Source: Brasilonema sp. CT11
GTDB taxonomy: Bacteria > Cyanobacteriota > Cyanobacteriia > Cyanobacteriales > Nostocaceae
Reading direction: 5' to 3'
NCBI RefSeq assembly: GCF_017982655.1
Contig: NZ_JABXYX010000027.1
Coordinates: forward strand, 1 to 64,000
DNA length: 64,000 nt
How positions within the stretch are numbered: position 1 is the first letter of the stretch; each line of letters opens with the position of its first letter. Of the stretch, positions 56,406 through 64,000 are shown piece after piece. The translations under genes and the position numbers were made by a program. The notes under the pieces were generated by a model that saw only the letters and a program-made list of their open reading frames with translations, ran no database searches and was not told where the DNA came from.

Positions 56406-57767
56406 ATGGTCGAGACTACTCACAAACATCTGATTATCGGGGCTGGTTTTGTCGGATTGGGTATGGCTGAGGCACTCAAGGGTGCTGGTATTCCTTACGA
56501 TCAGGTCGATGCTAGTGATGACATCGGCGGAAATTGGTATCACGGTGTTTACGAAAGCGCACATATCATCTCATCCCGCAAAATTACCCAATTTACTAAT
56601 TTTCCCATGCCAGATGATTATCCCGACTTCCCCAGCGCTCAAAACATGCGGGATTATCTGAATGCTTTTGCCAATCATTTTGATTTACGTCAGCAAATCG
56701 AACTCAATCGTACCGTCAATTACGTGCGACCCATTGAAAACAATCTCTGGGAAGTCACTTTCACTGATGGGGAACAACGAATTTATAAAGGGGTGTTAGT
56801 GTGCAACGGGCATCACTGGTGCAAACGTTTGCCCGAATTCAAGGGAGAATTTAACGGAGAGATTATTCATTCCAAAGATTACAAACGACCCGAAATGCTT
56901 CGTGGCAAACGAGTTCTAGTTATCGGCAGTGGAAACTCAGCTTGTGACATTGCGGCAGAAGCAGCTAGGGTAGGGGCCAAGTGTGTCTTGAGTATGCGCG
57001 AATCGGTATGGTTCATCCCTAAAACATTTGTTGGAGTTCCTAGCGCTGATCTGATCGGGTGGTGGATGCCAGAATGGTTTCAGCGACTGACGGCATACGG
57101 GATAATGCATTTGACGTTTGGCAAGCACGAAGACTATGGTCTATCCAAACCGAACCATCGAGTTTTCGATAAACACCCCACTATAAACAATGAGGTGCCT
57201 TACTACATCAAACATGGTCGTATCATTCCCAAGCCTAGTGTACGTCAGCTTAATGGTTGGGAAGTCGAGTTTAGCGATGGCAGTTGTGAAGAATTTGACT
57301 TGATTGTTTGTGCAACCGGTTTTTACGTTGCTTATCCCTTCTTACCTCAGCAACTCCAACGCGTGGAAGAATCAGTCGTCAAATGTTATGGTGGCGCGTT
57401 TCCCGACGACTACAAGGGACTGTATTATATCGGATGGGGACAAGTTCGGGGAGGTCTGGGATCGGTGATTGCCGCTAGCAGTCCGTTGTTCGTCCGTTGT
57501 CTCAAACTCCAGGATGAAATCAATGTGCCGATTGGTCTGGTTTTTAAAGAAATGGGGCAACAGCTACCGACAACCCATCTGTCTGATCCACAGAAGACTT
57601 TTAGGCAACTAAAGCTAGCTAACTTCTTCTTTAACTGGATTATCAAAAAAGCTCATCAGGTTGATGCCCAATATCCCATCTTTCGTAACACTCCACTCCT
57701 TCCCAATACTGTTCAGTTAACGCACAAAGAGGTTAAGTGCGATTCGTTGGTAGCCGAATCCAAGTAA
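56406..57767 (+). CDS. Flavin-containing monooxygenase
   Basis: A 453-residue FMO/Baeyer-Villiger-like enzyme. FAD motif IIGAGFVGLGMAEAL (10-24), the FMO signature FNGEIIHSKDY (F-x-G-x3-H-x3-Y), and the NADPH motif VIGSGNSACDIAAEA; ATGF in VCATGFYVAYPF closes the fold. It uses NADPH and oxygen to oxidise soft nucleophiles (S, N) or ketones; substrate unknown. The nearby methanethiol oxidase and NIL genes lie on the other strand, so a sulfur role is only a guess. Nothing suggests truncation. Confidence 0.9.
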   Translation: MVETTHKHLIIGAGFVGLGMAEALKGAGIPYDQVDASDDIGGNWYHGVYESAHIISSRKITQFTNFPMPDDYPDFPSAQNMRDYLNAFANHFDLRQQIELNRTVNYVRPIENNLWEVTFTDGEQRIYKGVLVCNGHHWCKRLPEFKGEFNGEIIHSKDYKRPEMLRGKRVLVIGSGNSACDIAAEAARVGAKCVLSMRESVWFIPKTFVGVPSADLIGWWMPEWFQRLTAYGIMHLTFGKHEDYGLSKPNHRVFDKHPTINNEVPYYIKHGRIIPKPSVRQLNGWEVEFSDGSCEEFDLIVCATGFYVAYPFLPQQLQRVEESVVKCYGGAFPDDYKGLYYIGWGQVRGGLGSVIAASSPLFVRCLKLQDEINVPIGLVFKEMGQQLPTTHLSDPQKTFRQLKLANFFFNWIIKKAHQVDAQYPIFRNTPLLPNTVQLTHKEVKCDSLVAESK

Positions 57768-58018
57768 TGCTTCGACTCAACCTGTATTATGGTAGCGGCA
57801 AGCGATCGCTTTGGCGATCGCTATTTGTTTTTGTCTTTATCTACACAAACCTAAATAGGAAAATCGGTTTACGGAAACTGGGTTTCCCGAGTTACGGAGA
57901 ATATGGCTATCCTACCGTAAAAGCGCATACGCACGTTTTTCAAATAGCATCGAGGCGAGCAAGCATAACGGTTCCAGGATACTATGCTACGTTTGAACAG
58001 AAATTACAGGATAAACAT

Positions 58019-58351
58019 ATGGCGCGTTTAGAACTCATTTCTCTTTACTGCGAAAAAACCGAAGATACACTTGGCAGTGATGAGGTTTACTTTGTCATTA
58101 ACGGTAAGCAGGTTGGAGGAGTGACTACCATCCAGGAAGCAGAAGGTAAAGACTTGAGAGATATTTCTAATATCATCTTTGATCGCACTGCTGAAATTAA
58201 ACTGTACGACAAAGACACAGGTATCTTTAACAATGATGATCTCATTGGCAGCGTCACCGCTAGCAGCGGCCAGGCTGGGCAAGGAGAAATGACTGGTAAG
58301 TTTAATCGAGGTGGCGCAGATTATACCTTGACTTGGCGGGTTGTGGCGTAG
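58019..58351 (+). CDS. Small beta-rich, C2-like protein
   Basis: A 110-residue protein from ATG 58019, which follows CAGGATAA; an open frame upstream to 57737 overlaps the end of the monooxygenase gene and is probably not translated. The sequence alternates short strands (LELISLYCEK, DEVYFVINGKQVGG, TAEIKLYDKDTG, DDLIGSVTA, YTLTWRVV) and acidic turns (DKDTGIFNNDD), as in C2-like or calcium-binding beta-sandwiches. I do not recognise a named family. It could bind calcium or lipid. The gap of 251 bases from the monooxygenase gene argues for its own promoter. Confidence 0.65.
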   Translation: MARLELISLYCEKTEDTLGSDEVYFVINGKQVGGVTTIQEAEGKDLRDISNIIFDRTAEIKLYDKDTGIFNNDDLIGSVTASSGQAGQGEMTGKFNRGGADYTLTWRVVA

Positions 58352-58361
58352 TTCAATCATC

Positions 58362-58399
58362 TGGGGAAATTTCCCCAAGGAGCTTTGCCCCTTAGGGGC
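58362..58399. terminator. Pair of hairpins after the C2-like gene
   Basis: TGGGGAAA/TTTCCCCA (58362-58377) and GCCCCT/AGGGGC (58387-58399). No T-run follows, but position 11 bases after the stop suggests an mRNA 3' end signal. Confidence 0.45.
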
Positions 58400-58492
58400 T
58401 AGCAAGTAACTGGCTATATCAAAGCTTTGAAATTTGAATCAACAAAGCGTTGTGGAAAACCGCTAGAAATACCACTGGGATAACGTTTGGGG

Positions 58493-58651
58493 GAGGTTGT
58501 ATATTTTAGAAACATACAACCTCTGGTAGTTGCGTGAAATGACGCAAATCACCGTATGATTACAAAAGCCTGAGGGCTTTCGTGCTCCAGGTGACTTCTG
58601 AAATCCAAATTTGATTGCTCACTAGTGCTGTCGCCTGGTGGGCAATTTTTT
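58493..58651 (+). ncRNA. Candidate structured small RNA with terminator
   Basis: Over 159 bases four stem-loops follow each other: GAGGTTGTAT/ATACAACCTC (58493-58523), TTGCGT/ACGCAA (58530-58547), AAAGCC/GGCTTT (58565-58580), and the terminator-like TTGCTCAC/GTGGGCAA plus six T (58615-58651). No reading frame of note covers them. The unit ends in a classical terminator although no gene precedes it within 260 bases, so an independent small RNA or a leader is likely. It matches none of the RNA families I know well; 6S RNA is excluded because the ends do not pair. Confidence 0.4.
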
Positions 58652-59061
58652 GCTACAACAAAAGCAAGAAAGATGCTGTGATCGAAATCACATTTTAGCA
58701 CAACACTTTGCTATACGTTCCTCTATCTCTGGTAATTAATATCAGTCTCAAAATCAACCCGTTAATTTATGGGTCAAATTAATATTAACAGTATAATTAC
58801 ACGTTATGCACGATAATAATTAGCATCTTTTATTCAAAAAAAGTAAGTGATTATACGCAATATAAAATTGAAAGTGTTATCATAGAGGAATTTATATTTT
58901 TCAGATTTGAGTAAAAAAGTAATTATTTGTATTTAAATAGCAACTAACTTCATGTATAAATATAGAAAAACAAAGTAAATTGCTGGCTGGTTTAGTTATT
59001 GAATGATGCGATCTCACCTACAAGAGCTTGAAAGCGAACGACTGGCATTAAAGCCGGGTTA
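58652..59061. other. Intergenic, AT-rich, no gene seen
   Basis: Strongly AT-rich with long A/T runs around 58720-58980. It lies downstream of the minus-strand K+ channel gene and could hold its 3' signals. Nothing else is recognised. Confidence 0.5.
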
Positions 59062-61119
59062 TTAGCTATTTGATGATTGCCCAATGGAGATGACACTTGC
59101 CAAAACTTGTACTTTTATTAGCTTGCGCACGAGATGCTGAGCTTGGTGTTTATACAGTGGTGTTGGCAAGACTCTTGGCAAATTATTCATCCATTGCCTA
59201 GCAGTAGTGAAACTAGATCCTGTGATCAAGGCTATTTCCTCTGCAGCGTTAGCACTCGCATTTCTAGTGAGAGCTTTTTCGATCTGCACCTTAAAAAGGC
59301 GAGGTAGCATTTCACCCCATTCAATTCGCTGCAAACCAGTGCTTGTGGCTAAAACAATCAAGCGATCGCCCACACAAACCCTCACATCATCCCAAGGCAT
59401 TAACGAGTAATAGTCTTGCTGCTGTTTCTGGTAAAGAATCGGCACAACACCGTAGCCATGAGCTATTTCAGATAAAAGCAACTTATTGAGGGTATCACCT
59501 TCTTCGATGTTGTATTCCGTCACCATGACAACTTGATCGCTTAAGTGAAACAAGCTAAGAACGTTTTCTCCAAAGGCAGCACAAGCAAAAACTTCCGCTG
59601 ACAAAGCCGCGCCACACAGAACTTGAGCATAGGGAAACAAAGGGGTGATATTATCACTAAATTGGCGATCTTGAGAGCGGATAATTAACCGACTGGCAGG
59701 GTTGATTGCATGAGCCATCAAACCAATTTCCAGATTTTCCATGTGATCATCCCCAACTAAAACGATACTTTTGGCATGGGAGAGATTCACAACAGCGAGT
59801 GCTTCGGTTGGATTGTCAACAATCACAGGCATCTCGGGTAAAACCCGTTCGTCGAGAGTCGTAGTATGAATTCCCACAAACGGTTGGTTGAGTTCTTGCA
59901 AAACAGCAGCGACTTTTTGCCCCAACCGATTTAAGCCAATGAGTACCACATGGTTACGTTCTGGTACAGGAGGATGTCTATTGAGAAACTGGAACCTTGA
60001 AGCCACAAGAGCATCAGTTAGCAGTGCATACAATACTCCCACGAAAGCTTGACCTGTCAACGTCAGTCCCAGGCTGAACAACCGCAACCACCACGGCATA
60101 TGATCTGAAGGTAGTGGTTGCGATGCAAACTTAACGCTGCCAAATAAATCTCCGTATCCTCCCAAAAGCAAAACTGCTGTCGCATAGAAAGCTTCGAGTA
60201 AGGTGATCTGAGGATAGTACAAGCGATAAAGAACTATTCCAAGCAGCCATAGTATTAGTACGGTAATTGCATAAATTGTCGCAATTCGTCGGATTTGATT
60301 TTGGCTTTGGTAGTAAGATTGCCAAAATCGCACTATTTTCTCTTTAAGATTCTTCGGTGTGATGCCTTGGACAAATTGTTGCCATTGCCACCGAGAACGC
60401 TGAGATTCCCTGATATCCTCAGATAAAGTTAGATCTTCTGCAACTTCAATGTAAACGAGTGTGTCTCCCGCTTGCACAACTGCCTCTGGGTTCCACTCAT
60501 AGAACTGTTTGGGTGGGTTAGATGAAACAGGTATGTGACTCAAGATGTGGCGAGTTGTTAAATTGAGTCTATGTACTGGCTTGTTATTGCACCAGCGATC
60601 CTTTGGTTGTACCTGATGCTCTATCACCCGCAACGGTTGCCCTTCTAAGGTAAAATATCCAATAGCTTCGGATGCCAGGGCTGTCAGAGCGAAGGCATGA
60701 GCTGATAGATGGGTAGGCTCAAAGGCAACAAAATTGCCTAGATTTTCCCACAACAGCTCGTTGAAATTTTGTTTCTCAGAACGTACAATCAGGCGAACGT
60801 GCGGATTAAGACGCCGTGCTGCAAACGCAGCTTCTATATTCATCCGCTCATCTCTTGTGACTAAAAGTATTGAACGACACTCATCTATACCTGCCTGCTG
60901 TAAAATACTTGGCTGGCGGCAGTCTCCTATAATTAACTTTTCTAGTAAGCTTGGTACTTCTGGGACTTCCCACTGTGCGGGCTGGACATCGTCAATGGCG
61001 CTGACTTTAACATCGTACTCCTTTAGAACTGCGACACAATGTTGCCCTAAGGTTTTGAGTCCGCATACTAAGAAAAGGTTTTGCTTTTTTCCTTGATTGG
61101 TGGTGTCGGGAGGATGCAC
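59062..61119 (-). CDS. K+ channel-like protein with two RCK/TrkA-N domains
   Basis: A 685-residue protein. An N-terminal Rossmann domain (about 12-135, NLFLVCGLKTLGQHCVAVL) lacks the full GxGxxG, while the second (about 395-520, HVVLIGLNRLGQKVAAVLQEL) is a standard RCK/TrkA-N. Between them lie membrane helices (ATIYAITVLILWLLGIVLYRL and WLRLFSLGLTLTGQAFVGVLYALL) around a pore loop with filter sequence GGYGD (LLLGGYGDLFGS). This layout fits a ligand-gated potassium channel in which NAD(H) or nucleotides act on the RCK parts. The filter GGYGD instead of TVGYGD may alter selectivity. Not in an operon. Confidence 0.85.
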   Translation of the reverse strand: MHPPDTTNQGKKQNLFLVCGLKTLGQHCVAVLKEYDVKVSAIDDVQPAQWEVPEVPSLLEKLIIGDCRQPSILQQAGIDECRSILLVTRDERMNIEAAFAARRLNPHVRLIVRSEKQNFNELLWENLGNFVAFEPTHLSAHAFALTALASEAIGYFTLEGQPLRVIEHQVQPKDRWCNNKPVHRLNLTTRHILSHIPVSSNPPKQFYEWNPEAVVQAGDTLVYIEVAEDLTLSEDIRESQRSRWQWQQFVQGITPKNLKEKIVRFWQSYYQSQNQIRRIATIYAITVLILWLLGIVLYRLYYPQITLLEAFYATAVLLLGGYGDLFGSVKFASQPLPSDHMPWWLRLFSLGLTLTGQAFVGVLYALLTDALVASRFQFLNRHPPVPERNHVVLIGLNRLGQKVAAVLQELNQPFVGIHTTTLDERVLPEMPVIVDNPTEALAVVNLSHAKSIVLVGDDHMENLEIGLMAHAINPASRLIIRSQDRQFSDNITPLFPYAQVLCGAALSAEVFACAAFGENVLSLFHLSDQVVMVTEYNIEEGDTLNKLLLSEIAHGYGVVPILYQKQQQDYYSLMPWDDVRVCVGDRLIVLATSTGLQRIEWGEMLPRLFKVQIEKALTRNASANAAEEIALITGSSFTTARQWMNNLPRVLPTPLYKHQAQHLVRKLIKVQVLASVISIGQSSNS

Positions 61120-61422
61120 TTTCTGTTGATGGCAGCATTCGATACTGCTAACAGTATGTGTTCAGTGAAATTATATCGTATATTCCGTACCGTGAAGTGT
61201 TATCATTTGCCAAACTATTGACCACTTGACAAAATCGTGTCCTTTAAAATACCGACTTTCAAACCTTGGCAAAATAAGGTTTTCATCATTTTAGACTTAC
61301 AGCGGTTTTCGTATGAGAGGAAGAGAAATTCCCGCGATAAGCCTCTGGCTTAACGCAGAGCGTATCCCACATCCTCATATCTGCGTTAATTTGGCGACTT
61401 GCGCCCGGAGTAGCCGTTTAAC
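61120..61422. other. Intergenic, no gene seen
   Basis: Holds the promoter of the channel gene and GCCTCTGGCTTAACGC-type repeat sequence (61343-61358). No gene is visible. Confidence 0.4.
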
Positions 61423-61743
61423 CTAAAGATATTTCTCTAGTGCTTGACTGAAGGTTTCATAGGAAGCCTTGCCAACCAGACGTTCTACCTCTTCGCCATC
61501 TTTAAAAATCAGCACGGCAGGAATACTCTTGATATTATATTTTTTGGCATTTTGTTTATTGTGATCGAGATCGACCTTCACCACCTTGGCACGACCTTCA
61601 TATTTTTCTGCTAATTCGTCGATGAAAGGACTAATCAACTTACATGGACCACACCAAGAGGCTGTGTAATCAACTACCACAAGTCCCGAAGAGGTTAAAA
61701 GATGATCAAAGTCACTATCTTGGATATAAACAGCTTTAGTCAT
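61423..61743 (-). CDS. trxA: Thioredoxin
   Basis: A 106-residue thioredoxin with active site ASWCGPCKLISPFIDELAEKY, the partner Pro in IKSIPAVLIFKDGEEVERLVG and the usual length. It reduces disulfides, using ferredoxin-thioredoxin or NADPH-thioredoxin reductase. Several trx genes occur in such genomes; which isoform this is cannot be told, but the first residues (KAVYIQDSDFDHLL) are less conserved than in the main m-type. Single gene. Confidence 0.93.
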   Translation of the reverse strand: MTKAVYIQDSDFDHLLTSSGLVVVDYTASWCGPCKLISPFIDELAEKYEGRAKVVKVDLDHNKQNAKKYNIKSIPAVLIFKDGEEVERLVGKASYETFSQALEKYL

Positions 61744-62192
61744 GGAAATTTTTGAACCTAAATTATAAGTGTGGAATGTTTCAGTATGAGAATTTAATAC
61801 AATGTCCGTATTCCTATGAAAACCTCTTTACCTTAGTCTGTCAAGAAATGTATCAGATATTAAGGAGAAGCACTTGGTTCAAAAGAGAATTGCTCACTCT
61901 CCGCGCCGATTTTTCAAGTGTTACAGCTATAGGCGTTGCCAGGTAGATTAGGACATGAACTAATGAGAAAACATAGACATCACGAAATTTTCAACCCTGT
62001 TAAGCGTTAAGCGTTCCTTGCTATATGTCCTAATAGAGTTGGCGACTGCTATACCAACGGAAGTAAGTTTCCGATTTTCACATTAAAAAATATTTACAAA
62101 AATTAACATATTGTGATAATTTAATGACTGGAGAGCAAAACTGTATCTCCAGAGACATATTAGTCAGTTACAAACTTAGCGAGGTACCCAAC
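61744..62192. other. ocp upstream region
   Basis: No gene. GTTAAGCGTTAAGCGTTCC (62000-62017) repeats in part the GTTAAGCGTTCC of 23447-23458. AT-rich with TAACATATTGTGATAATTTAATG near 62104-62126, where the ocp promoter is likely. GAGGT at 62181-62185 is the ribosome site for ocp. Confidence 0.5.
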
Positions 62193-63152
62193 ATGGCAAT
62201 TACTATTGATTCCGCCCGTGGTATTTTTCCCGGTACATTATCGGCTGATGCAGTACCGGCTTTGACTGCACGATTCAACCAACTCAGTGCCGAAGATCAA
62301 CTGGCATGGACGTGGTTCGCTTTCCTGGAGATGGGCAAAACCGTCACAGTTGCAGCTCCTGGTGCAGCCAGAATGCAGTTTGCCGAACAAATCCTGAACC
62401 AAATCAAGCAAATGACCTTTGAGGAGCAAACTCAGGTTATGTCTGATCTGGCAAACCACGCAGATACGCCTATTTGCCGCACCTATGCTACTTGGTCGCC
62501 TAATATTAAGCTAGGTTTTTGGAATCAGCTCGCGGAATGGATGGAGCAAGGCATTGTCGCGCCAATTCCATCTGGCTATAAGCTTTCAGCCAATGCTACT
62601 GCCGTATTGGAAACCCTCAAAAACCTGGATCAAGGACAACAGATCACCGTCCTGCGAAACTCGGTTGTGGACATGGGATTTGATGCAAGTAAACTAGGCG
62701 ACTATGCCAGAATTTCTGAACCTGCGGTCGCGCCTAAAGAAAAGTCTGAGCGTACTGAAGTCACCATTGAAGGTCTCGACAACCCAACAGTGTTGAGCTA
62801 CATGGACAACTTGAATGCAAATGATTTTGATGAACTAATTAAGCTGTTCGTGGCGGACGGTGCTTTGCAACCTCCCTTTCAAAGACCGATCATTGGCAAA
62901 GATGCAATCCTGCGGTTCTTCCGAGAAGAGTGTCAGAACCTCAAGTTGGCACCAGAGCGCGGTGTCGCTGAACCTGCAGAGGATGACTACACTCAAGTGA
63001 AAGTTACAGGCAAGGTTCAGACCCCCTGGTTTGGCGCAGCAGTGGGCATGAATATGGCTTGGCGGTTCTTGATCAACTCTGAAGGTAAGATATTTTTCGT
63101 AGCCATTGACTTGTTAGCCTCTCCTAAAGAGCTTATGAATCTGGCAAGATAG
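62193..63152 (+). CDS. ocp: Orange carotenoid protein (OCP1-like)
   Basis: A 319-residue two-domain photoprotective carotenoprotein. The frame extends upstream, but ATG 62193 with GAGGT gives the usual MAITIDSARGIFPGTL. The N-terminal helical domain keeps W41, W110 (IKLGFWNQL), and R155 of the salt bridge; the C-terminal NTF2-like domain keeps the Tyr and Trp that hold the ketocarotenoid (YMDNLNANDFD, MNMAWRFLI). The residue equivalent to Tyr44 is Phe (TWFAFLEMG). Blue-green light turns it to the red form that quenches phycobilisomes; the frp gene 127 bases downstream reverses this, which supports OCP1 identity. Confidence 0.96.
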   Translation: MAITIDSARGIFPGTLSADAVPALTARFNQLSAEDQLAWTWFAFLEMGKTVTVAAPGAARMQFAEQILNQIKQMTFEEQTQVMSDLANHADTPICRTYATWSPNIKLGFWNQLAEWMEQGIVAPIPSGYKLSANATAVLETLKNLDQGQQITVLRNSVVDMGFDASKLGDYARISEPAVAPKEKSERTEVTIEGLDNPTVLSYMDNLNANDFDELIKLFVADGALQPPFQRPIIGKDAILRFFREECQNLKLAPERGVAEPAEDDYTQVKVTGKVQTPWFGAAVGMNMAWRFLINSEGKIFFVAIDLLASPKELMNLAR

Positions 63153-63191
63153 GAAGACTCGCGCGCAGAGTAAATCACTAACTATTGTGGG

Positions 63192-63217
63192 GAGCGCTCT
63201 GTTAACCAAGAGCGCTC
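63192..63217 (+). terminator. Hairpin between ocp and frp
   Basis: GAGCGCTCT (63192-63200) and AGAGCGCTC (63209-63217) with 8-base loop. It follows the ocp stop by 40 bases and lies before frp; no T-run, so it may only weaken read-through or protect ocp mRNA. Confidence 0.5.
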
Positions 63218-63278
63218 AATTACTCCAAGCAAACAAAACAATCCTAACCAACTAACTACCGCACAAATTTCAGATTGA

Positions 63279-63608
63279 GTGATACAAGTGAGTGAAGCTA
63301 AATGGACTGACACTGAAAAAAAGATAGCTCGAGCTGCCTTTGATCAAGCCTACAAGCGAGAAGTTGAGGCTTTGCTTAAACAAGTTCGAGAACAAGCAAG
63401 CACACTCGTGGAGTTGAGTGATCTCTGGCGGTTACACGATTTCTTGAGTGCTAGAAGGCATGAAGTCGAGGGTAAGTACGACTACCAATATTCTGTTCTG
63501 CTTTTTGTCTTTGCTGGATTCGTCAAGGAAGGGTGGCTCCATCTGAACGAACTGGAAGGGCTGGATAAAGATAAGCTATCCAAGATCGCTGCTTTGGCAC
63601 GGATGTAG
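63279..63608 (+). CDS. frp: Fluorescence recovery protein
   Basis: A 109-residue helical protein matching FRP: WTDTEKKIARAAFDQAYKREVEALL, DLWRLHDFLSARRHEVEGKYDYQYSVLL. The conserved Trp, Asp and Arg (DLWRLHDFLSARR) form the dimer surface that contacts OCP. It detaches red OCP from phycobilisomes and speeds return to the orange form. The start is GTG 63279; a second GTG lies three codons on. It lies downstream of ocp on the same strand, with a hairpin between. Confidence 0.93.
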   Translation: MIQVSEAKWTDTEKKIARAAFDQAYKREVEALLKQVREQASTLVELSDLWRLHDFLSARRHEVEGKYDYQYSVLLFVFAGFVKEGWLHLNELEGLDKDKLSKIAALARM

Positions 63609-63773
63609 TTTAGTATAGTTACTCTTCTAAAGGGTTGTGACGACGAGGCAGACACCGCGTACAGTAGCATTGGAACCAAAATGTACGCGCTCCAAATAAT
63701 TATTGTGATAACAATAAAATTTCTACCTTCTTTAATGCCTCATTCTTACTGTTTTTTCAGGCAATGATTGCAT

Positions 63774-63807
63774 TATTCCTGTGATAAGATAAACTATCAC
63801 AGGAATA
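63774..63807. terminator. Perfect 13-bp inverted repeat
   Basis: TATTCCTGTGATA (63774-63786) and TATCACAGGAATA (63795-63807), loop of 8. It lies between the stops of frp (plus) and the truncated minus-strand gene, so it may be a shared bidirectional 3' hairpin. Confidence 0.5.
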
Positions 63808-63847
63808 GGCAACTTTAAGGCGTTCTATTTTAAAGTCATGATAAGTT

Positions 63848-64000
63848 TCATCTAGCAGGTAAAGATAACCTTTTAGGCTGAGGCAAATGACTATCTTGAA
63901 CGCTATCCACTTCTGATGATGTCAACAATTGCCGAATCAACCTTGCTACAGCTTTTTGTGCCAACTGGTTGGCGAATTGTTGACTTAAACGCTGTACTGC
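63848..64000 (-). CDS. 3' end of an unidentified protein gene (partial)
   Basis: The minus strand is open from the window edge to TGA at 63850-63848, giving 50 residues with a helical, Gln/Ala-rich pattern (AVQRLSQQFANQLAQKAVARL) and a polar tail ending LSLPAR. A hairpin follows 40 bases beyond. The family is not recognised. Confidence 0.55.
   Translation of the reverse strand, partial: AVQRLSQQFANQLAQKAVARLIRQLLTSSEVDSVQDSHLPQPKRLSLPAR

Noticed and set aside
57737-58018. N-terminal extension of the C2-like gene
   Set aside because: Overlaps the monooxygenase gene, basic and repetitive, while ATG 58019 has a ribosome site and starts the conserved-looking part.
58493-58651. 6S RNA, riboswitch or tmRNA identity for the structured RNA
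   Set aside because: Ends do not pair as in 6S, and no TPP, cobalamin or glutamine riboswitch core is present.

Overview
The window looks like chromosomal DNA of a filamentous, probably heterocyst-forming cyanobacterium (Nostocales type). The evidence is a phycobilisome core gene (apcF), light-independent chlorophyll synthesis genes (chlL, chlN), an orange carotenoid protein with its recovery protein (ocp, frp), many HIP1 octamers (GCGATCGC), short tandem heptamer repeats, and many lineage-restricted families (CGLD27, DUF29, DUF928, DUF3318, DUF5331, Trp-rich TIGR02450). The species cannot be named from the sequence alone.

Layout. 1-1.5 kb: end of an unknown gene, its terminator, a HEAT-repeat gene that appears to lack a proper start, and a small protein sharing a C-terminal motif with it. 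1.5-9.8 kb: bestrophin-like channel, dynamin/Era-like GTPase, TlyA, DUF29, apcF, glnA with an NtcA-type promoter, an FMN-binding protein and initiator tRNA. 9.8-12.5 kb: a compact minus-strand operon yqeK-rsfS-CGLD27-asparaginase. 12.6-17 kb: polysaccharide genes (glycosyltransferase, STAS-fused initiating sugar transferase) and queE. 17-24 kb: PEP-CTERM phytase-like esterase, YbjN and DUF3318 proteins, a hydrolase, and an overlapping pair made of a small RHH-like protein and a membrane protein. 24-28 kb: chlL-DUF5331-chlN. 28-33.4 kb: Uma2 nuclease and a 1278-residue CHAT-STAND-TPR protein. 33.9-38 kb: SulP transporter downstream of a two-component system. 38.5-45 kb: clpB, GlsB-like protein, ilvC, aldo/keto reductase. 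45.2-51.6 kb: a minus-strand CHAT/CHASE2 cluster. 52-58 kb: SagB-like oxidase, ferredoxin plus SBP56, NIL protein, flavin monooxygenase. 59-64 kb: K+ channel/RCK protein, thioredoxin, ocp and frp.

The most interesting system is at 45.2-51.6 kb. A small CHAT-type cysteine peptidase carries a C-terminal helical domain of about 95 residues, and almost the same domain forms the N-terminus of the adjacent membrane protein with a CHASE2 sensor domain. By analogy with effector-associated (death-like) adaptor domains, the sensor may recruit or release the peptidase through like-with-like binding. Two exported proteins follow (DUF928 and a TPR-CHAT protease), so the cluster may have a cytoplasmic and a periplasmic arm. 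A second CHAT protein (29.5-33.4 kb) has a STAND ATPase and five near-identical TPR units.

The second unusual signal is a family of composite hairpin elements. Two modules face each other; each has an outer hairpin of variable sequence, a linker of roughly 10-12 bases, and an inner hairpin with fixed AGTC...GACT edges and a variable, compensated core. One copy lies in frame inside the CHAT-STAND gene, one just after it, and related modules lie between the two genes that share the adaptor domain. Several other dispersed repeats (two MITE-like elements, a 67-bp exact repeat, CCCTGAGCGAAGCCGAAGGG palindromes, heptamer tandem repeats) fill the intergenic space. No transposase gene, prophage or CRISPR array was seen.
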